From Streptomyces sp. NBC_01669 (GTDB lineage: Bacteria > Actinomycetota > Actinomycetes > Streptomycetales > Streptomycetaceae), in assembly GCF_026339735.1 (NCBI RefSeq), contig NZ_JAPEQG010000001.1, positions 3,224,001 to 3,288,000 on the forward strand: 64,000 bases of DNA, written 5' to 3'. Position 1 is the first letter of the stretch. Each line of letters begins with the position of its first letter. Below the pieces are notes generated by a model. That model made no database searches and was not told where the DNA came from. It worked only from the letters and a program-made list of their open reading frames with translations. Both the position numbers and the translations under genes were made by a program. Below, piece by piece: positions 22,883-33,564 of this stretch.

Positions 22883-22903
22883 GGCCCCCGGACGCCCGGG
22901 GCC
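22883..22903 (+). terminator. Weak GC hairpin after the spermidine synthase-like gene
   Basis: GGCCCC pairs with GGGGCC around a short GC-rich centre, about 22 nt after the stop codon. The 190 nt up to the response-regulator start contain no other feature I can name. Confidence 0.4.
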
Positions 22904-23095
22904 AAGTGCCACAAGGCAGACACTCCGCCTCCTCCCCGCGTCCAACCCGTTCCCGTGCCGTTGCACCCTGCGTAGCCGGGAGCCGTCCGGTGGCTTTACG
23001 CTGCTGAGCGGCAAACGGGATCACCCACGAAATTCACAAGCGAAGACCGTGCGTCCGGGGGAATGGCCCCCGCGAGAACGGGCAGGGGCGGGGCG

Positions 23096-23833
23096 ATGGA
23101 ACAGACACACACCACCCACAACGGTGTCGCGGCCACCCCGGGCGCGCAACGCCGGGTTCTGGTGGTCGAGGACGACGCGACGATCGTCGATGCCATCTCC
23201 GCCCGCCTGCGGGCCGAGGGCTTCCTGGTGCAGACCGCGCTCGACGGCCCCGCGGCCGTCGACGCGGCCGAGTCATGGCAGCCCGATCTGATGGTGCTCG
23301 ACATCATGCTGCCGGGCTTCGACGGTCTGGAGGTGTGCCGCCGGGTGCAGGCCACACGGCCGGTGCCCGTGCTGATGCTGACCGCCCGGGACGACGAGAC
23401 CGACATGCTGGTCGGCCTCGGTGTCGGCGCGGACGACTACATGACCAAGCCGTTCTCGATGCGCGAGCTGGCGGCCCGGGTGCATGTCCTGCTGCGCCGG
23501 GTGGAGCGTGCCGCACTGGCCGCGGTGACGCCGCGCAGCGGCATCCTGCGCCTCGGCGAGCTGGAGATCGACCACGCGCAGCGCCGGGTGCGGGTGCGTG
23601 CCGAGGACGTCCACCTCACGCCGACCGAGTTCGATCTGCTGGTCTGCCTGGCCGGCACACCGCGTGCGGTGCTCTCCCGGGAGCAGTTGCTCGCGGAGGT
23701 CTGGGACTGGGCGGACGCCTCCGGCACCCGTACCGTCGACAGCCACATCAAGGCGCTGCGCCGGAAGATCGGTGCCGAGCGCATCCGTACCGTGCACGGC
23801 GTCGGTTACGCCCTGGAGACCCCGGCGCCATGA
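23096..23833 (+). CDS. OmpR-family response regulator
   Basis: The 245-residue two-component regulator has a receiver domain (VLVVEDDATIVD, phospho-acceptor Asp in VLDIMLPGFDG, Lys in MTKPF). A winged-helix DNA-binding domain follows (LTPTEFDLLVCL, TRTVDSHIKALRRKIG, TVHGVGYAL). ATG 23096 follows GGGGCGGGG; an ATG 33 nt upstream is possible but is too close to its purine run. Its stop overlaps the ATG of the sensor kinase, so the pair is co-translated. Confidence 0.92.
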   Translation: MEQTHTTHNGVAATPGAQRRVLVVEDDATIVDAISARLRAEGFLVQTALDGPAAVDAAESWQPDLMVLDIMLPGFDGLEVCRRVQATRPVPVLMLTARDDETDMLVGLGVGADDYMTKPFSMRELAARVHVLLRRVERAALAAVTPRSGILRLGELEIDHAQRRVRVRAEDVHLTPTEFDLLVCLAGTPRAVLSREQLLAEVWDWADASGTRTVDSHIKALRRKIGAERIRTVHGVGYALETPAP

Positions 23834-24906
23834 CCCGGCCCGGCTCCCGACTGCGTCCTTTCTCGGTCAAGGCCAAGCTGGGCACGCTCGTCGTGGTCGC
23901 GGTGTTCATCACGACCGGACTTCTGATGGTGGCGCTGCGCACCAGGACCGAACTGCGGTTCATCACCGTGTTCTCGGTGATCGCGACGCTGCTGATCACG
24001 CAGTTCGTGGCGCACGGTCTGACGGCGCCACTGGACGAGATGACGAGGGTCGCCCGGTCGATCTCGCACGGCGACTACACCAGACGGGTGAGGGGCGCCG
24101 GCCGGCGTGACGAGCTCGGCGACCTGGCGCAGACGATCAATCTCATGGCGGACGATCTGGAGGCCGTGGACCGGCACCGCAAGGAGCTGGTGGCCAATGT
24201 CTCGCACGAGCTGCGGACGCCGATCGCGGCGCTGAGAGCAGTGCTGGAGAACGTCGTGGACGGGGTCTCCGCGGCCGATCCGGAGACGATGCGCACGGCG
24301 CTCAAACAGACGGAGCGGCTCGGCGGGCTGGTGGAGACGCTGCTGGACCTCTCCCGGCTGGACCACGGGGTGGTCACCCTGAAGGCCCGGCGATTCGAGG
24401 TGTGGCCGTATCTCTCGGGCGTGCTGAAGGAAGCGAACCTGGCCGCCTCGCACCGCCGGCTGTCCTCCGGCTCCGGGAACCACAGCCGCAAGGACGTACA
24501 TCTGCATCTGGATGTGTCGCCGCCCGAGCTGACCGCGCATGCGGACGCGGAGCGGCTCCACCAGGTGGTGGCCAATCTGATCGACAACGCTGTCAAGCAC
24601 AGCCCGCCGCACGGCCGGGTCACGGTGCGGGCGCGGCGCGGCGCGCAGCCGGAGTCGCTGGAACTGGAGGTCCTGGACGAGGGTCCGGGCATCCCCGAGT
24701 CCGAGCGGCACCGGGTCTTCGAGCGCTTCAACCGTGGCGAGGTGCCGTCCCCGCACGGCCCGGGCAGCGACGGCGGTACGGGTCTGGGGCTCGCGATCGC
24801 CCGCTGGGCGGTGGATCTGCACGGCGGCCGCATCGGAGTGGCTGAATCAGCTCGCGGCTGCCGGATCCAAGTCACTCTTCCCGGGATCCCTCAACCACGC
24901 AGTTGA
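23830..24906 (+). CDS. Sensor histidine kinase
   Basis: The 358-residue membrane kinase has two adjacent transmembrane helices (LGTLVVVAVFITTGLLMVAL and FITVFSVIATLLITQFVA) with almost no external loop, so it probably senses a signal within or near the membrane. HAMP follows, then the H-box VANVSHELRTPIAALRA, N box VVANLIDNAVKHS, G1 LDEGPGIPE and G2 GTGLGLAIA. The start overlaps the response-regulator stop in ATGA. The 2-oxoglutarate dehydrogenase gene lies 208 nt downstream; no regulatory link can be read from the sequence. Confidence 0.92.
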   Translation: MTRPGSRLRPFSVKAKLGTLVVVAVFITTGLLMVALRTRTELRFITVFSVIATLLITQFVAHGLTAPLDEMTRVARSISHGDYTRRVRGAGRRDELGDLAQTINLMADDLEAVDRHRKELVANVSHELRTPIAALRAVLENVVDGVSAADPETMRTALKQTERLGGLVETLLDLSRLDHGVVTLKARRFEVWPYLSGVLKEANLAASHRRLSSGSGNHSRKDVHLHLDVSPPELTAHADAERLHQVVANLIDNAVKHSPPHGRVTVRARRGAQPESLELEVLDEGPGIPESERHRVFERFNRGEVPSPHGPGSDGGTGLGLAIARWAVDLHGGRIGVAESARGCRIQVTLPGIPQPRS

Positions 24907-25114
24907 CATAGGGTTCGAACCGGAAGGGCACGTTCTACGTGTCGTCCCCCGAGGGGATACGGTCCACGTGGCCGTAGCCACGGCCTCGCGTACCCGGACT
25001 GAAGCGGAACCAGGCTTGTTTCCCGCCATTTCCTGCGCCGAAACCCGCTCTTTGATGTGACTTGCACGACGAAGACCGGCCCGGTCTGCATGGAACGGTC
25101 AAGGAGGCGTAGCC

Positions 25115-28100
25115 TTGATTTCCGCTGTCCATCACCTTGTGAAGCGGAAGAGGGCGGTTGCCGCCGTGTCGTCTCAGTCCCCCAGTAACTCAAGCATCTC
25201 GACCGACCAAGCCAGCCCGGGCACGAGCCCGGCTGCAGCTTTCGGCCCCAATGAGTGGCTCGTCGACGAGATCTACCAGCAGTACCTCCAGGATCCCAAT
25301 TCGGTCGATCGCGCCTGGTGGGACTTCTTCGCCGACTACAAGCCGGGTACGTCCGGCACGGCGGACAAGCCCGTTCCCGGCGCCGCAGCCGCGGGGGCTG
25401 CGGTGGCCCCGGCCGCCGCCGCACCGGCCCAGACCGCGCCTGCCGCTCCGGCGCAGGTCCCGGCCGCCGCCCCGGCGAAGCCCGCGGCTGCCGCTGCCCC
25501 GGTGGCCCCGGTGGCCCCGGCCGCGCCCGCCGCTCCGGCCGCTCCGGCCGCGCCCGCCGCTCCGGCTGCGCCCGCCGTTCCGGCCGCGAAGGCCGCCGCG
25601 CCCGCCAAGGCGGCCCCGGCCACTGCCGCCGAGGGCCCCGAGTACGTGACGCTGCGCGGCCCGTCCGCCGCCGTGGCGAAGAACATGAACGCCTCCCTGG
25701 AACTGCCGACGGCCACGTCCGTCCGCGCCGTTCCGGTGAAGCTGCTCTTCGACAACCGCATCGTCATCAACAACCACCTCAAGCGCGCCCGCGGCGGGAA
25801 GATCTCCTTCACGCACCTCATCGGGTACGCGATGGTGCAGGCCCTCAAGGCCATGCCGTCGATGAACCACTCCTTCGCGGAGAGGGACGGCAAGCCGACC
25901 CTGGTCAAGCCGGAGCACGTCAACCTCGGTCTGGCCATCGACCTGGTGAAGCCGAGCGGCGACCGCCAGCTGGTCGTCGCGGCCATCAAGAAGGCCGAGA
26001 CGCTCAACTTCTTCGAGTTCTGGCAGGCGTACGAGGACATCGTCCGCCGCGCCCGCATCGGCAAGCTCGGCATGGACGACTTCACCGGAGTCACCGCCTC
26101 GCTGACCAACCCCGGCGGCATCGGCACCGTCCACTCGGTGCCCCGCCTGATGCCCGGACAGGGCCTCATCATGGGTGTCGGCGCGATGGACTACCCGGCG
26201 GAGTTCCAGGGCACCTCCCAGGACACGCTGAACAAGCTGGGCATCTCGAAGGTCATGACCCTGACCTCGACGTACGACCACCGCGTCATCCAGGGCGCCG
26301 CCTCCGGCGAGTTCCTGCGGATCGTGTCCCAGCTCCTGCTCGGCGAGAACGAGTTCTACGACGAGATCTTCAAGGCGCTGCGCATCCCCTACGAGCCGGT
26401 CCGCTGGCTCAAGGACATCGACGCCTCGCACGACGACGACGTCACCAAGGCCGCCCGGGTCTTCGAGCTGATCCACTCCTACCGGGTCCGCGGCCACGTC
26501 ATGGCCGACACCGACCCGCTGGAGTACCGCCAGCGCAAGCACCCCGACCTGGACATCACCGAGCACGGCCTCACCCTGTGGGACCTGGAGCGGGACTTCG
26601 CGGTCGGCGGTTTCGCCGGCAAGACGATGATGAAGCTCCGCGACATCCTCGGTGTGCTGCGTGAGTCGTACTGCCGCACCACCGGCATCGAGTTCATGCA
26701 CATCCAGGACCCGAAGCAGCGCAAGTGGCTCCAGGACCGGGTGGAGCGTCCGCGCCCCAAGCCGGAGCGCGAGGAGCAGCTGCGGATCCTGCGCCGCCTC
26801 AACGCCGCCGAGGCGTTCGAGACGTTCCTGCAGACCAAGTACGTCGGCCAGAAGCGGTTCTCGCTGGAGGGCGGCGAGTCCGTCATCCCGCTGCTCGACG
26901 CGGTCATCGACTCCGCCGCCGAGGCCCGCCTCGACGAGGTCGTCATCGGCATGGCCCACCGCGGCCGCCTGAACGTCCTGGCGAACATCGTCGGCAAGTC
27001 GTACGCGCAGATCTTCCGGGAGTTCGAGGGCAACCTCGACCCGCGGTCGATGCACGGCTCCGGCGACGTCAAGTACCACCTGGGCGCCGAAGGCACCTTC
27101 ACCGGTCTGGACGGCGAGCAGATCAAGGTCTCGCTGGCCGCCAACCCCTCGCACCTGGAGGCGGTCGACCCGGTCCTCGAGGGCATCGCCCGCGCCAAGC
27201 AGGACATCATCAACAAGGGCGGCACGGACTTCACGGTCCTGCCCGTCGCGCTCCACGGCGACGCGGCCTTCGCGGGCCAGGGCGTCGTCGCCGAGACGCT
27301 CAACATGTCGCAGCTGCGCGGCTACCGCACCGGTGGCACGGTGCACGTGGTGATCAACAACCAGGTCGGCTTCACCGCCGCCCCGGAGTCCTCCCGCTCC
27401 TCGATGTACGCCACCGACGTGGCGCGCATGATCGAGGCGCCGATCATCCACGTCAACGGTGACGACCCCGAGGCCGTCGTCCGTGTGGCCCGGCTGGCCT
27501 TCGAGTTCCGGCAGGCGTTCAACAAGGACGTCGTCATCGACCTCATCTGCTACCGCCGCCGCGGTCACAACGAGGGCGACAACCCGGAGTTCACCAACCC
27601 GCAGATGTACACCCTGATCGACAAGAAGCGCTCGGTGCGCAAGCTCTACACCGAGTCCCTCATCGGTCGCGGCGACATCACGCTGGAAGAGGCCGAGCAG
27701 GCGCTCCAGGACTTCCAGGGCCAGCTGGAGAAGGTCTTCGCAGAGGTTCGCGAAGCCACCTCGGCTCCGGCCCAGACCCATGTCCCGGAAGCGCAGCCCG
27801 AGTTCCCGGTCGCCGTCACCACCGCGGTCTCCGCGGAGGTCGTGAAGCGGATCGCCGAGTCCCAGGTCAACATCCCGGAGCGGATCACGGTCCACCCGCG
27901 CCTGATGCCGCAGATGCAGCGCCGTGCCGCCTCGGTGGAGAACGGCACGATCGACTGGGGCATGGGCGAGACCCTGGCCATCGGTTCGCTGCTGATGGAG
28001 GGCACCCCGGTCCGGCTCGCCGGCCAGGACACCCGCCGCGGCACCTTCGGCCAGCGCCACGCGGTCCTCGTCGACCAGGTGACCGGCGAGGACTACACCC

Positions 28101-28999
28101 CGCTGCTCTACCTCTCCGACGACCAGGCGCGCTACAACGTCTACGACTCGCTGCTCAGCGAGTACGCGGCGATGGGCTTCGAGTACGGCTACTCGCTGGC
28201 CCGCCCGGAGTCGCTGGTCATCTGGGAGGCCCAGTTCGGTGACTTCGTCAACGGCGCGCAGACCGTCGTCGACGAGTTCATCTCCTCGGCCGAGCAGAAG
28301 TGGGGCCAGACCTCGGGCGTCACGCTGCTTCTGCCGCACGGCTACGAGGGCCAGGGCCCGGACCACTCGTCCGCCCGCCCGGAGCGCTTCCTCCAGATGT
28401 GCGCGCAGAGCAACATGACGGTCGCCATGCCGACGCTCCCGTCGAACTACTTCCACCTCCTGCGGTGGCAGGTGCACAACCCGCACCACAAGCCGCTGGT
28501 CGTCTTCACCCCGAAGTCGATGCTCCGCCTCAAGGCGGCGGCGTCCAAGGCGGAGGAGTTCACCACCGGCGGCTTCCGCCCGGTGATCGGCGACGACTCG
28601 GTCGACCCGAACGCGGTCCGCAAGGTCGTCTTCTGCGCCGGCAAGGTCTACTACGACCTGGATGCCGAGCGCGAGAAGCGCGGCATCAAGGACACGGCCA
28701 TCATCAGGCTGGAGCGTCTGTACCCGCTGCCGGGTGCCGAGCTGCAGGCCGAGATCGCCAAGTACCCGAACGCCGAGAAGTACCTCTGGGCCCAGGAGGA
28801 GCCGGCCAACCAGGGTGCCTGGCCGTTCATCGCCCTGAACCTGATCGACCACCTGGACCTGGCCGTCGGCGCCGACGTCCCGCACGGTGAGCGCCTGCGT
28901 CGCATCTCGCGGCCGCACAGCTCCTCCCCGGCGGTCGGCTCGGCCAAGCGCCACCAGGCCGAGCAGGCGCAGCTGGTCGCCGAGGTCTTCGAGGCCTGA
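25115..28999 (+). CDS. kgd: Multifunctional 2-oxoglutarate dehydrogenase E1/E2 fusion
   Basis: This 1294-residue actinobacterial fusion enzyme belongs to the TCA cycle. The N-terminal [19 protein letters not shown] motif is followed by an Ala/Pro-rich linker (about residues 85-175). An E2-type succinyltransferase domain without a lipoyl domain follows (catalytic [12 protein letters not shown]). The ThDP-dependent E1 domain has [21 protein letters not shown] and [12 protein letters not shown]. Mycobacterial homologues are inhibited by the FHA protein GarA. TTG 25115 was chosen because AAGGAGG lies 7 nt upstream; GTG 25166 ([10 protein letters not shown]) is the alternative. A 19-bp hairpin terminates it. 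Confidence 0.96.
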   Translation: MISAVHHLVKRKRAVAAVSSQSPSNSSISTDQASPGTSPAAAFGPNEWLVDEIYQQYLQDPNSVDRAWWDFFADYKPGTSGTADKPVPGAAAAGAAVAPAAAAPAQTAPAAPAQVPAAAPAKPAAAAAPVAPVAPAAPAAPAAPAAPAAPAAPAVPAAKAAAPAKAAPATAAEGPEYVTLRGPSAAVAKNMNASLELPTATSVRAVPVKLLFDNRIVINNHLKRARGGKISFTHLIGYAMVQALKAMPSMNHSFAERDGKPTLVKPEHVNLGLAIDLVKPSGDRQLVVAAIKKAETLNFFEFWQAYEDIVRRARIGKLGMDDFTGVTASLTNPGGIGTVHSVPRLMPGQGLIMGVGAMDYPAEFQGTSQDTLNKLGISKVMTLTSTYDHRVIQGAASGEFLRIVSQLLLGENEFYDEIFKALRIPYEPVRWLKDIDASHDDDVTKAARVFELIHSYRVRGHVMADTDPLEYRQRKHPDLDITEHGLTLWDLERDFAVGGFAGKTMMKLRDILGVLRESYCRTTGIEFMHIQDPKQRKWLQDRVERPRPKPEREEQLRILRRLNAAEAFETFLQTKYVGQKRFSLEGGESVIPLLDAVIDSAAEARLDEVVIGMAHRGRLNVLANIVGKSYAQIFREFEGNLDPRSMHGSGDVKYHLGAEGTFTGLDGEQIKVSLAANPSHLEAVDPVLEGIARAKQDIINKGGTDFTVLPVALHGDAAFAGQGVVAETLNMSQLRGYRTGGTVHVVINNQVGFTAAPESSRSSMYATDVARMIEAPIIHVNGDDPEAVVRVARLAFEFRQAFNKDVVIDLICYRRRGHNEGDNPEFTNPQMYTLIDKKRSVRKLYTESLIGRGDITLEEAEQALQDFQGQLEKVFAEVREATSAPAQTHVPEAQPEFPVAVTTAVSAEVVKRIAESQVNIPERITVHPRLMPQMQRRAASVENGTIDWGMGETLAIGSLLMEGTPVRLAGQDTRRGTFGQRHAVLVDQVTGEDYTPLLYLSDDQARYNVYDSLLSEYAAMGFEYGYSLARPESLVIWEAQFGDFVNGAQTVVDEFISSAEQKWGQTSGVTLLLPHGYEGQGPDHSSARPERFLQMCAQSNMTVAMPTLPSNYFHLLRWQVHNPHHKPLVVFTPKSMLRLKAAASKAEEFTTGGFRPVIGDDSVDPNAVRKVVFCAGKVYYDLDAEREKRGIKDTAIIRLERLYPLPGAELQAEIAKYPNAEKYLWAQEEPANQGAWPFIALNLIDHLDLAVGADVPHGERLRRISRPHSSSPAVGSAKRHQAEQAQLVAEVFEA

Positions 29000-29016
29000 T
29001 CAGCGGCTGTACGTAC

Positions 29017-29059
29017 GGAGGGCCCGGCCCCGCGATCAACTCGCGGGGCCGGGCCCTCC
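29017..29059. terminator. Strong bidirectional terminator
   Basis: A perfect 19-bp stem (starting GGAGGGCCCGGCCCCGCG) with a 5-nt loop lies between the convergent kgd and fxsT-like genes, 17 nt after the kgd stop and about 30 nt from the other. Confidence 0.85.
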
Positions 29060-29088
29060 GGCGTGTCGCCGTTCCTTCGGTGACCGAA

Positions 29089-32082
29089 TCAGATAATCGG
29101 CGGCTCGAAGTCCCAGTACGGCCGGTTGCGGGACCGTGCCGAGACCGTGTGGACGTGCTGTGCCCCCAAGGTCGTCACGAGGTCGCCCAGCGCCTCGCTC
29201 TCGATCTTCTCGGCCCGCTGCCGGTCCCGGACCCCGCGCAGGTCCGCCGCGTGGGCGATCCGGGCCGAGAGTGTCAGCGGGTGGGTCCGGCCGAGGACCT
29301 CGGTGGCCCGGGTGATGGTGGTCTCCGTGAGGGCGGCGGCGGACTCCGGGTCGCCGACCAGGTTGCGCAGAGCCGAGACGTTGATCGCGCAGCCGAGCGT
29401 CCAGGGGTGGTTCTCCCCCACGGCCTGGGTCATGTCGGCGAGCGCCCCCTCGATGAGGACGTGTGCGTGTTCCCGCTCTCCCACGTTGCGCAGGATGAGC
29501 GCGTGGTTGGCGCGGGTGCCCGCCACATAGGGATGGGCCTCGCCGAGCATGTCGACGTAGCCGCTCACGACCTTCTCGCTTATGTCCCTGGCCTGGTCGA
29601 TGTCCGCGTGCTCGCGGGCGAAGCAGCTCTGGCTGGCCGCGAACATCATCGTCAGGGGGTCGCCCTCGCCGAGCACACGCTCGCAGCGCTCCAGCACGCG
29701 GGTGAACAGTGCTCGGGCCTTGGTCCGGTCCCCCGAACGGTAGTGGCACAGCGCGAGGTTGTGTTCGGCGCGCAGGGTCTGCGGGTTGTCCGGGCCCATC
29801 ACGAGCCTGTGCACCCGGGCGCTCTGTGCCTGGAGCGACTCGGCCTCGGCGTAGCGGCCGAGCAGGCGCAGGTCGGTGGCGTAGTTGATCTCGGAGTAGA
29901 GGGTCCAGTTGTGGCGTGGCCGCAGCAGCTGGCGCCGGGACTCCAGGGTGCGCCGGTTGAGCTCCAGGGATTCCTCGTACCGGCCGAGCAGCCGGAGCGA
30001 AATGGCCAGGTTGTTCTGCGCGTTGAGCGTCCGCGAGTCCTGTTCGCCGAGCAGTTCGCGGTAGGCGGCCAGGATCCAGCCGGAGATCTCCAGTGCCTCG
30101 TCGTACCGGCCGAGCCCCCGCAGGTCGGCGGCGAGGCCGCCGGAGGCGCGCAGGTGTTCCAGGTCGTGTTCGCCGCGTTCGGCGCGCAGGTGGTTGACGG
30201 CGGCCCGTTCGATGGCCTCCGTGCCCGCGTAGTCGCCGACCGCCCGCAGCAGGTTGGCGTAGTTGTAGCTGAGGTCCCAGACCCTGGGGTGGTTCTCGCC
30301 GAGGAGTTCGCGCCAGGCCGTCATGGCACGTTCGCCGAGTTTGATGCCGGCCCGGTACTCGCCCGACAGGTACATGTAGCGCAGGCAGTTGAGGACCAGG
30401 GTGTGGACCGCCGGGTCGGTGCTGCGGAGGACGTCGGCCCACTTCAGGTGGGGGGTGATCTCGGCGTAGGCAGGCCACAGACGGGTGTCCGTGGGGCGGC
30501 CGGGGTCGGCGGCGGCAAGGGCTCTGCGGACCACGTCGATGAATTCCTGGCGGTCCCGCTCCGGCATGTCCTTGCTGACGATCTGGTGGACCATGCGGTG
30601 CAGGTAGAGCGATTCGCCGGAGGACGGTTCGTCGATGATGGACTCGTGGGACTCCAGCCTGACGACGGAGTACTGCCGGAGCTGGCCGATCGCCTTGTTC
30701 CACAGCAGCGGGTCGTTCATCAGGCCGGACAACTGCTCGGGAAGTTCCCCGGAAGGCATCTCCTTCAGGAGCCGTACGGGGATGGAGCCGGGTGCGAAGA
30801 AGGTGCACAGTCGCAGCAGGTCGACGGACTGGGGGACGGTGTCCTTGAGCTTGTTCAGCAGTATCGACCAGGCGGTCTGGAAGGCGAGCGGGAAGTCCGC
30901 GGAGATCTTGACGACGTCCTGGTCGATCCCGCCTTCGAGGAGCTCGATGTACTCGTCGACGGACATGTCGGAGTCGTTGAGCCATCCCGCCGTCTGGTCG
31001 AGGAGCAGCGGCAGGTCCTCCAGCGCGTCGGCGAGCAGGTCGGACTCGGACTGGGTCAGCCGTGGGGCGCGACGGCGGATGAAGGCGACCGATTCCTCCC
31101 GGCTGTAGACCGGGACTTCGACGAGGTTGCTGTTGTGCTCGCCCCACTCCGGGTTGCGGGACGTGATCAGCACGTGTCCGGGGCCGGTCGGCACCAGGTC
31201 CCAGATCTGTTCGGGTTCGTCGGCGCCGTCGAGGACGAGCAGCCAGTGGGAGTGGGGGTCGCCGCGGCGCAGCGAGTCACGGACCGCGCGGAGCCGTTCG
31301 CCGTACTCGGCGCCGGTGGACAGGCCCAGTTCCGGGGCGAGTTCGGCGAGTTTCTGACGGTAGAGGGCGCGGCGGTCGGCGGGGACCCACCACACGACGT
31401 CGTACTCGGAGCCGAACCGGTAGACGTACTCCGCGGCCAGCTGCGTCTTGCCCACGCCCGACATGCCGTGCAGGGTGACGACACCCGCGCCGGAGCCGGC
31501 GTCCTGGAGGGCTCGGTAGGCGCTGCTGAGCAGCTCCTCGCGGCCGGTGAACCGGGTGTTGCGGCGCGGTACGCCACCCCACACCTCGGGGGTGTCGGAC
31601 GGGAACCGCGGTCCCGGCCTGGCCGCCGCGGTTTCGGGCAGCGAGTCGACGGGGAGACCGAGGCGGGCCAGCAGCCGCCGTTCGGCCTCGTCGGCGCCGA
31701 CGTTGGTCAGATCGGCCGCCCCGAAGACGGACGTGGCGCCGGGCAGTGCCGACGTGGTGACGGAGACGGCGACGAAGCGGTCCGGCTCGGGGGCGACGAC
31801 CTCGCGCAGCGCCCGGTTCCACTCCTCATGGCTGCGCGGGCCGAGCTGGAAGTACCAGTCGCTCAGGATCACCAGGACGCGGCCGCGGGCCAGAGTCAGA
31901 TCCCGCAGGCTCTCCTCCAGCGGCACCTCCACCGGTGGGTCCCAGCGCTGCTGGACGACCGTCACTCCGCGCCGCTCCAGGCGGTCCCCGATCCAGGCCG
32001 CCCAGGCCCGGTTGAAACCGGCGAAACTGATGGTGACGGTCTGCGCCCCGGTTGCTCCAACTTGCTTACGCGTTCCGGGCAT
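29089..32082 (-). CDS. fxsT: FxSxx-COOH system TIR-like/NB-ARC/TPR protein
   Basis: The 997-residue protein has an N-terminal TIR-like domain (residues 13-145: VTISFAGFNRAWAAWI, VLVILSDWYF, EEWNRAL with a Glu at the usual NADase position). An NB-ARC STAND NTPase follows (P-loop GMSGVGKT at 206-213, Walker B LLVLDGAD, LITSRNPEW). About ten tetratricopeptide repeats of the kinesin-light-chain type fill 560-980 (for example ALEISGWILAAYRELLGEQD). This architecture is shared by STAND immune sensors and by the TPR protein of FxSxx-COOH clusters. ATG 32082 has GGGAG 8 nt upstream. It closes the minus-strand fxs gene set. Confidence 0.88.
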   Translation of the reverse strand: MPGTRKQVGATGAQTVTISFAGFNRAWAAWIGDRLERRGVTVVQQRWDPPVEVPLEESLRDLTLARGRVLVILSDWYFQLGPRSHEEWNRALREVVAPEPDRFVAVSVTTSALPGATSVFGAADLTNVGADEAERRLLARLGLPVDSLPETAAARPGPRFPSDTPEVWGGVPRRNTRFTGREELLSSAYRALQDAGSGAGVVTLHGMSGVGKTQLAAEYVYRFGSEYDVVWWVPADRRALYRQKLAELAPELGLSTGAEYGERLRAVRDSLRRGDPHSHWLLVLDGADEPEQIWDLVPTGPGHVLITSRNPEWGEHNSNLVEVPVYSREESVAFIRRRAPRLTQSESDLLADALEDLPLLLDQTAGWLNDSDMSVDEYIELLEGGIDQDVVKISADFPLAFQTAWSILLNKLKDTVPQSVDLLRLCTFFAPGSIPVRLLKEMPSGELPEQLSGLMNDPLLWNKAIGQLRQYSVVRLESHESIIDEPSSGESLYLHRMVHQIVSKDMPERDRQEFIDVVRRALAAADPGRPTDTRLWPAYAEITPHLKWADVLRSTDPAVHTLVLNCLRYMYLSGEYRAGIKLGERAMTAWRELLGENHPRVWDLSYNYANLLRAVGDYAGTEAIERAAVNHLRAERGEHDLEHLRASGGLAADLRGLGRYDEALEISGWILAAYRELLGEQDSRTLNAQNNLAISLRLLGRYEESLELNRRTLESRRQLLRPRHNWTLYSEINYATDLRLLGRYAEAESLQAQSARVHRLVMGPDNPQTLRAEHNLALCHYRSGDRTKARALFTRVLERCERVLGEGDPLTMMFAASQSCFAREHADIDQARDISEKVVSGYVDMLGEAHPYVAGTRANHALILRNVGEREHAHVLIEGALADMTQAVGENHPWTLGCAINVSALRNLVGDPESAAALTETTITRATEVLGRTHPLTLSARIAHAADLRGVRDRQRAEKIESEALGDLVTTLGAQHVHTVSARSRNRPYWDFEPPII

Positions 32083-32209
32083 TCAACCGTCTCCCTGCCT
32101 CGATTTGAGCCTTATCAACATACACCGGGGACCCTTTGACGATCAGGTGGTCGACGGCGTCGGTCACGGGCGCGCTCACGCCCGTCGCGAGCCGTTCCTC
32201 TGCTGCCAT
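32066..32209 (-). CDS. Possible 47-residue ORF bridging the HExxH and TPR genes
   Basis: This small frame reads MAAEERLATGVSAPVTDAV at its start and ends IEAGRRLNARNA. It overlaps the last 34 nt of the HExxH gene and the first 17 nt of the TPR gene. In its non-overlapping centre the third codon positions are nearly all G or C, and the peptide looks protein-like. The ribosome-binding site is weak (GTGAT), so it would depend on coupling to the upstream gene. It may be a real small protein, or a leader whose translation opens the start of the TPR gene. I do not recognise a family. Confidence 0.4.
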   Translation of the reverse strand: MAAEERLATGVSAPVTDAVDHLIVKGSPVYVDKAQIEAGRRLNARNA

Positions 32210-33564
32210 ATCACGCGCGCGGTGCTCACGTACGCCTGCGCACGGGCCAGATGACCCGTGGGGGGCGGACAATCGGCCAGACGGTCGTAGAGGGTGATCA
32301 TTTCGTTGACGAGCACCCTTCCCTCGGCGGTCAGCGCGCCCGAACCGGCCAGTACGGGCAGTACGGCCCCTACTTGTTCGCGGCAGCGGGCGTGTTCGGC
32401 CCAGGCGAGGTCGCGGTGGGTGACGCGCTCCGCGCCGAGTGCGAACCGCTGCCAGTAGTCGGCGAGCGCGATGTGCGAGTACGCGCCCTGGAGCAGCCCG
32501 TCGAACGGCCGGGGGTCGGAGCGCCAGGGTGCGAAGTGCCGGGGGGCGGCGTCCTCGTGGTGCAGCCGTACGAGGGCAGCGACCGCGGACAGCTTGGTGT
32601 GCTGGAGTTCGTGCACGAGGGTCGAGGCGAAGTAGGCGGGGGTGGCCGGTTTGCTGCTGAGGACCGCGCCGAACGCCTCGCGCCTGGTGCCGCTGCAGTG
32701 CGCCGCGCCCTGGCCGGTGGGGCCCGATCCGGGCGGCGGGCCGAGTGGTACCAGGCAGCGCAGCAGCACGGCCGCCTCGGTCACGCGGTGTTCGCCACCG
32801 ATGCGGAGCAGCGGTTCGACCCCGGACCAGGACTCCGTCCACGCCTTGCGTTCGCTGTCGTCGATGTTGACGGCGCCGCTCAGTCCGTGGCGCTCCAGGC
32901 CGCTGCCGGCGGTGCGGTACGGGTCGAGATCGTCCAGCGGGACGGGACCGGCGCCGGGCAGTACGGCGGGCAGGGACAGCGCGGGCAGCCAGCGCGGGTC
33001 GGGGGAGCTCGTGGTGCCGTCCTCGTGCGCGTGCACGACGAGGGGCCTCTCCTGATGATGGCGGAGCGTCAGTTCGCTTCCGGTGGACCTGATGTCGAGC
33101 CGGCCGTCGGGCATCCTCAGGGCTCCCAGGGTCGGCAGCGACAGCAGTCCGCCGCGCGCGGTGAGCCGGGCCGTGAACGCCAGCCGTGCGCGGATCGCCG
33201 CCGCTGCGGCGAGCGCACCCGCGTGGTCCAGGTCCGCCTGGAGTTGGGGGGTGGGGGCAGTGGCGGTCAGGCCCCGCAGGCAGCTCTGCGCCCATGGGCC
33301 CGCCAGGGGGTGGAGCAGGACCGCGCGGGCGGCGGTCCGGTCGGCGCGGTCGGCGGCTTCGAGCAGCGCCCAGTCCCGGCGCAGCCGGTCGAGCCGGTCC
33401 GGTGGGCAGACGGTCGCGGGGGCTGCCCCTGCGGCGTCGAGGAGGGCACGCAGCAGGACGAGACGGCGGGTGTCCTGATCGCGTACGAGCAGGGCGAGGT
33501 CGTCGGCGTCGCCTTCGGTACAGCCGAAGGCGCGGAGTGCGCGGTCCGGGAGTGGGGGGCTCAT
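32176..33564 (-). CDS. FxSxx-COOH system HExxH-motif protein
   Basis: The 462-residue protein carries a zinc-metalloprotease-like HELQH motif (His318, Glu319, His322) in the context FASTLVHELQHTKL, as in the HExxH protein of FxSxx-COOH clusters. The rest is mostly helical, with a Leu/Asp-rich N-terminal region and no signal peptide. It starts at ATG 33564, overlapping the fxsB stop in ATGA, with AGGAG 7 nt upstream. It may process or modify the precursor peptide; this is inferred from gene order, not shown. Confidence 0.85.
   Translation of the reverse strand: MSPPLPDRALRAFGCTEGDADDLALLVRDQDTRRLVLLRALLDAAGAAPATVCPPDRLDRLRRDWALLEAADRADRTAARAVLLHPLAGPWAQSCLRGLTATAPTPQLQADLDHAGALAAAAAIRARLAFTARLTARGGLLSLPTLGALRMPDGRLDIRSTGSELTLRHHQERPLVVHAHEDGTTSSPDPRWLPALSLPAVLPGAGPVPLDDLDPYRTAGSGLERHGLSGAVNIDDSERKAWTESWSGVEPLLRIGGEHRVTEAAVLLRCLVPLGPPPGSGPTGQGAAHCSGTRREAFGAVLSSKPATPAYFASTLVHELQHTKLSAVAALVRLHHEDAAPRHFAPWRSDPRPFDGLLQGAYSHIALADYWQRFALGAERVTHRDLAWAEHARCREQVGAVLPVLAGSGALTAEGRVLVNEMITLYDRLADCPPPTGHLARAQAYVSTARVIWQQRNGSRRA

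Noticed and set aside
24911..24921. GGGTTCGAACC, identical to a tRNA T-arm core
   Set aside because: The bases upstream are the end of the histidine kinase gene, and no acceptor, D- or anticodon arm can be folded around it.
25380..25620. Short tandem repeats in kgd that looked like a minisatellite
   Set aside because: They encode the Ala/Pro linker usual between domains of actinobacterial Kgd and keep the frame.
25190..28954. Open frame of over 1,200 codons antisense to kgd
   Set aside because: It is a shadow of the strong GC3 bias of the real gene; the translation is low-complexity and has no domain.
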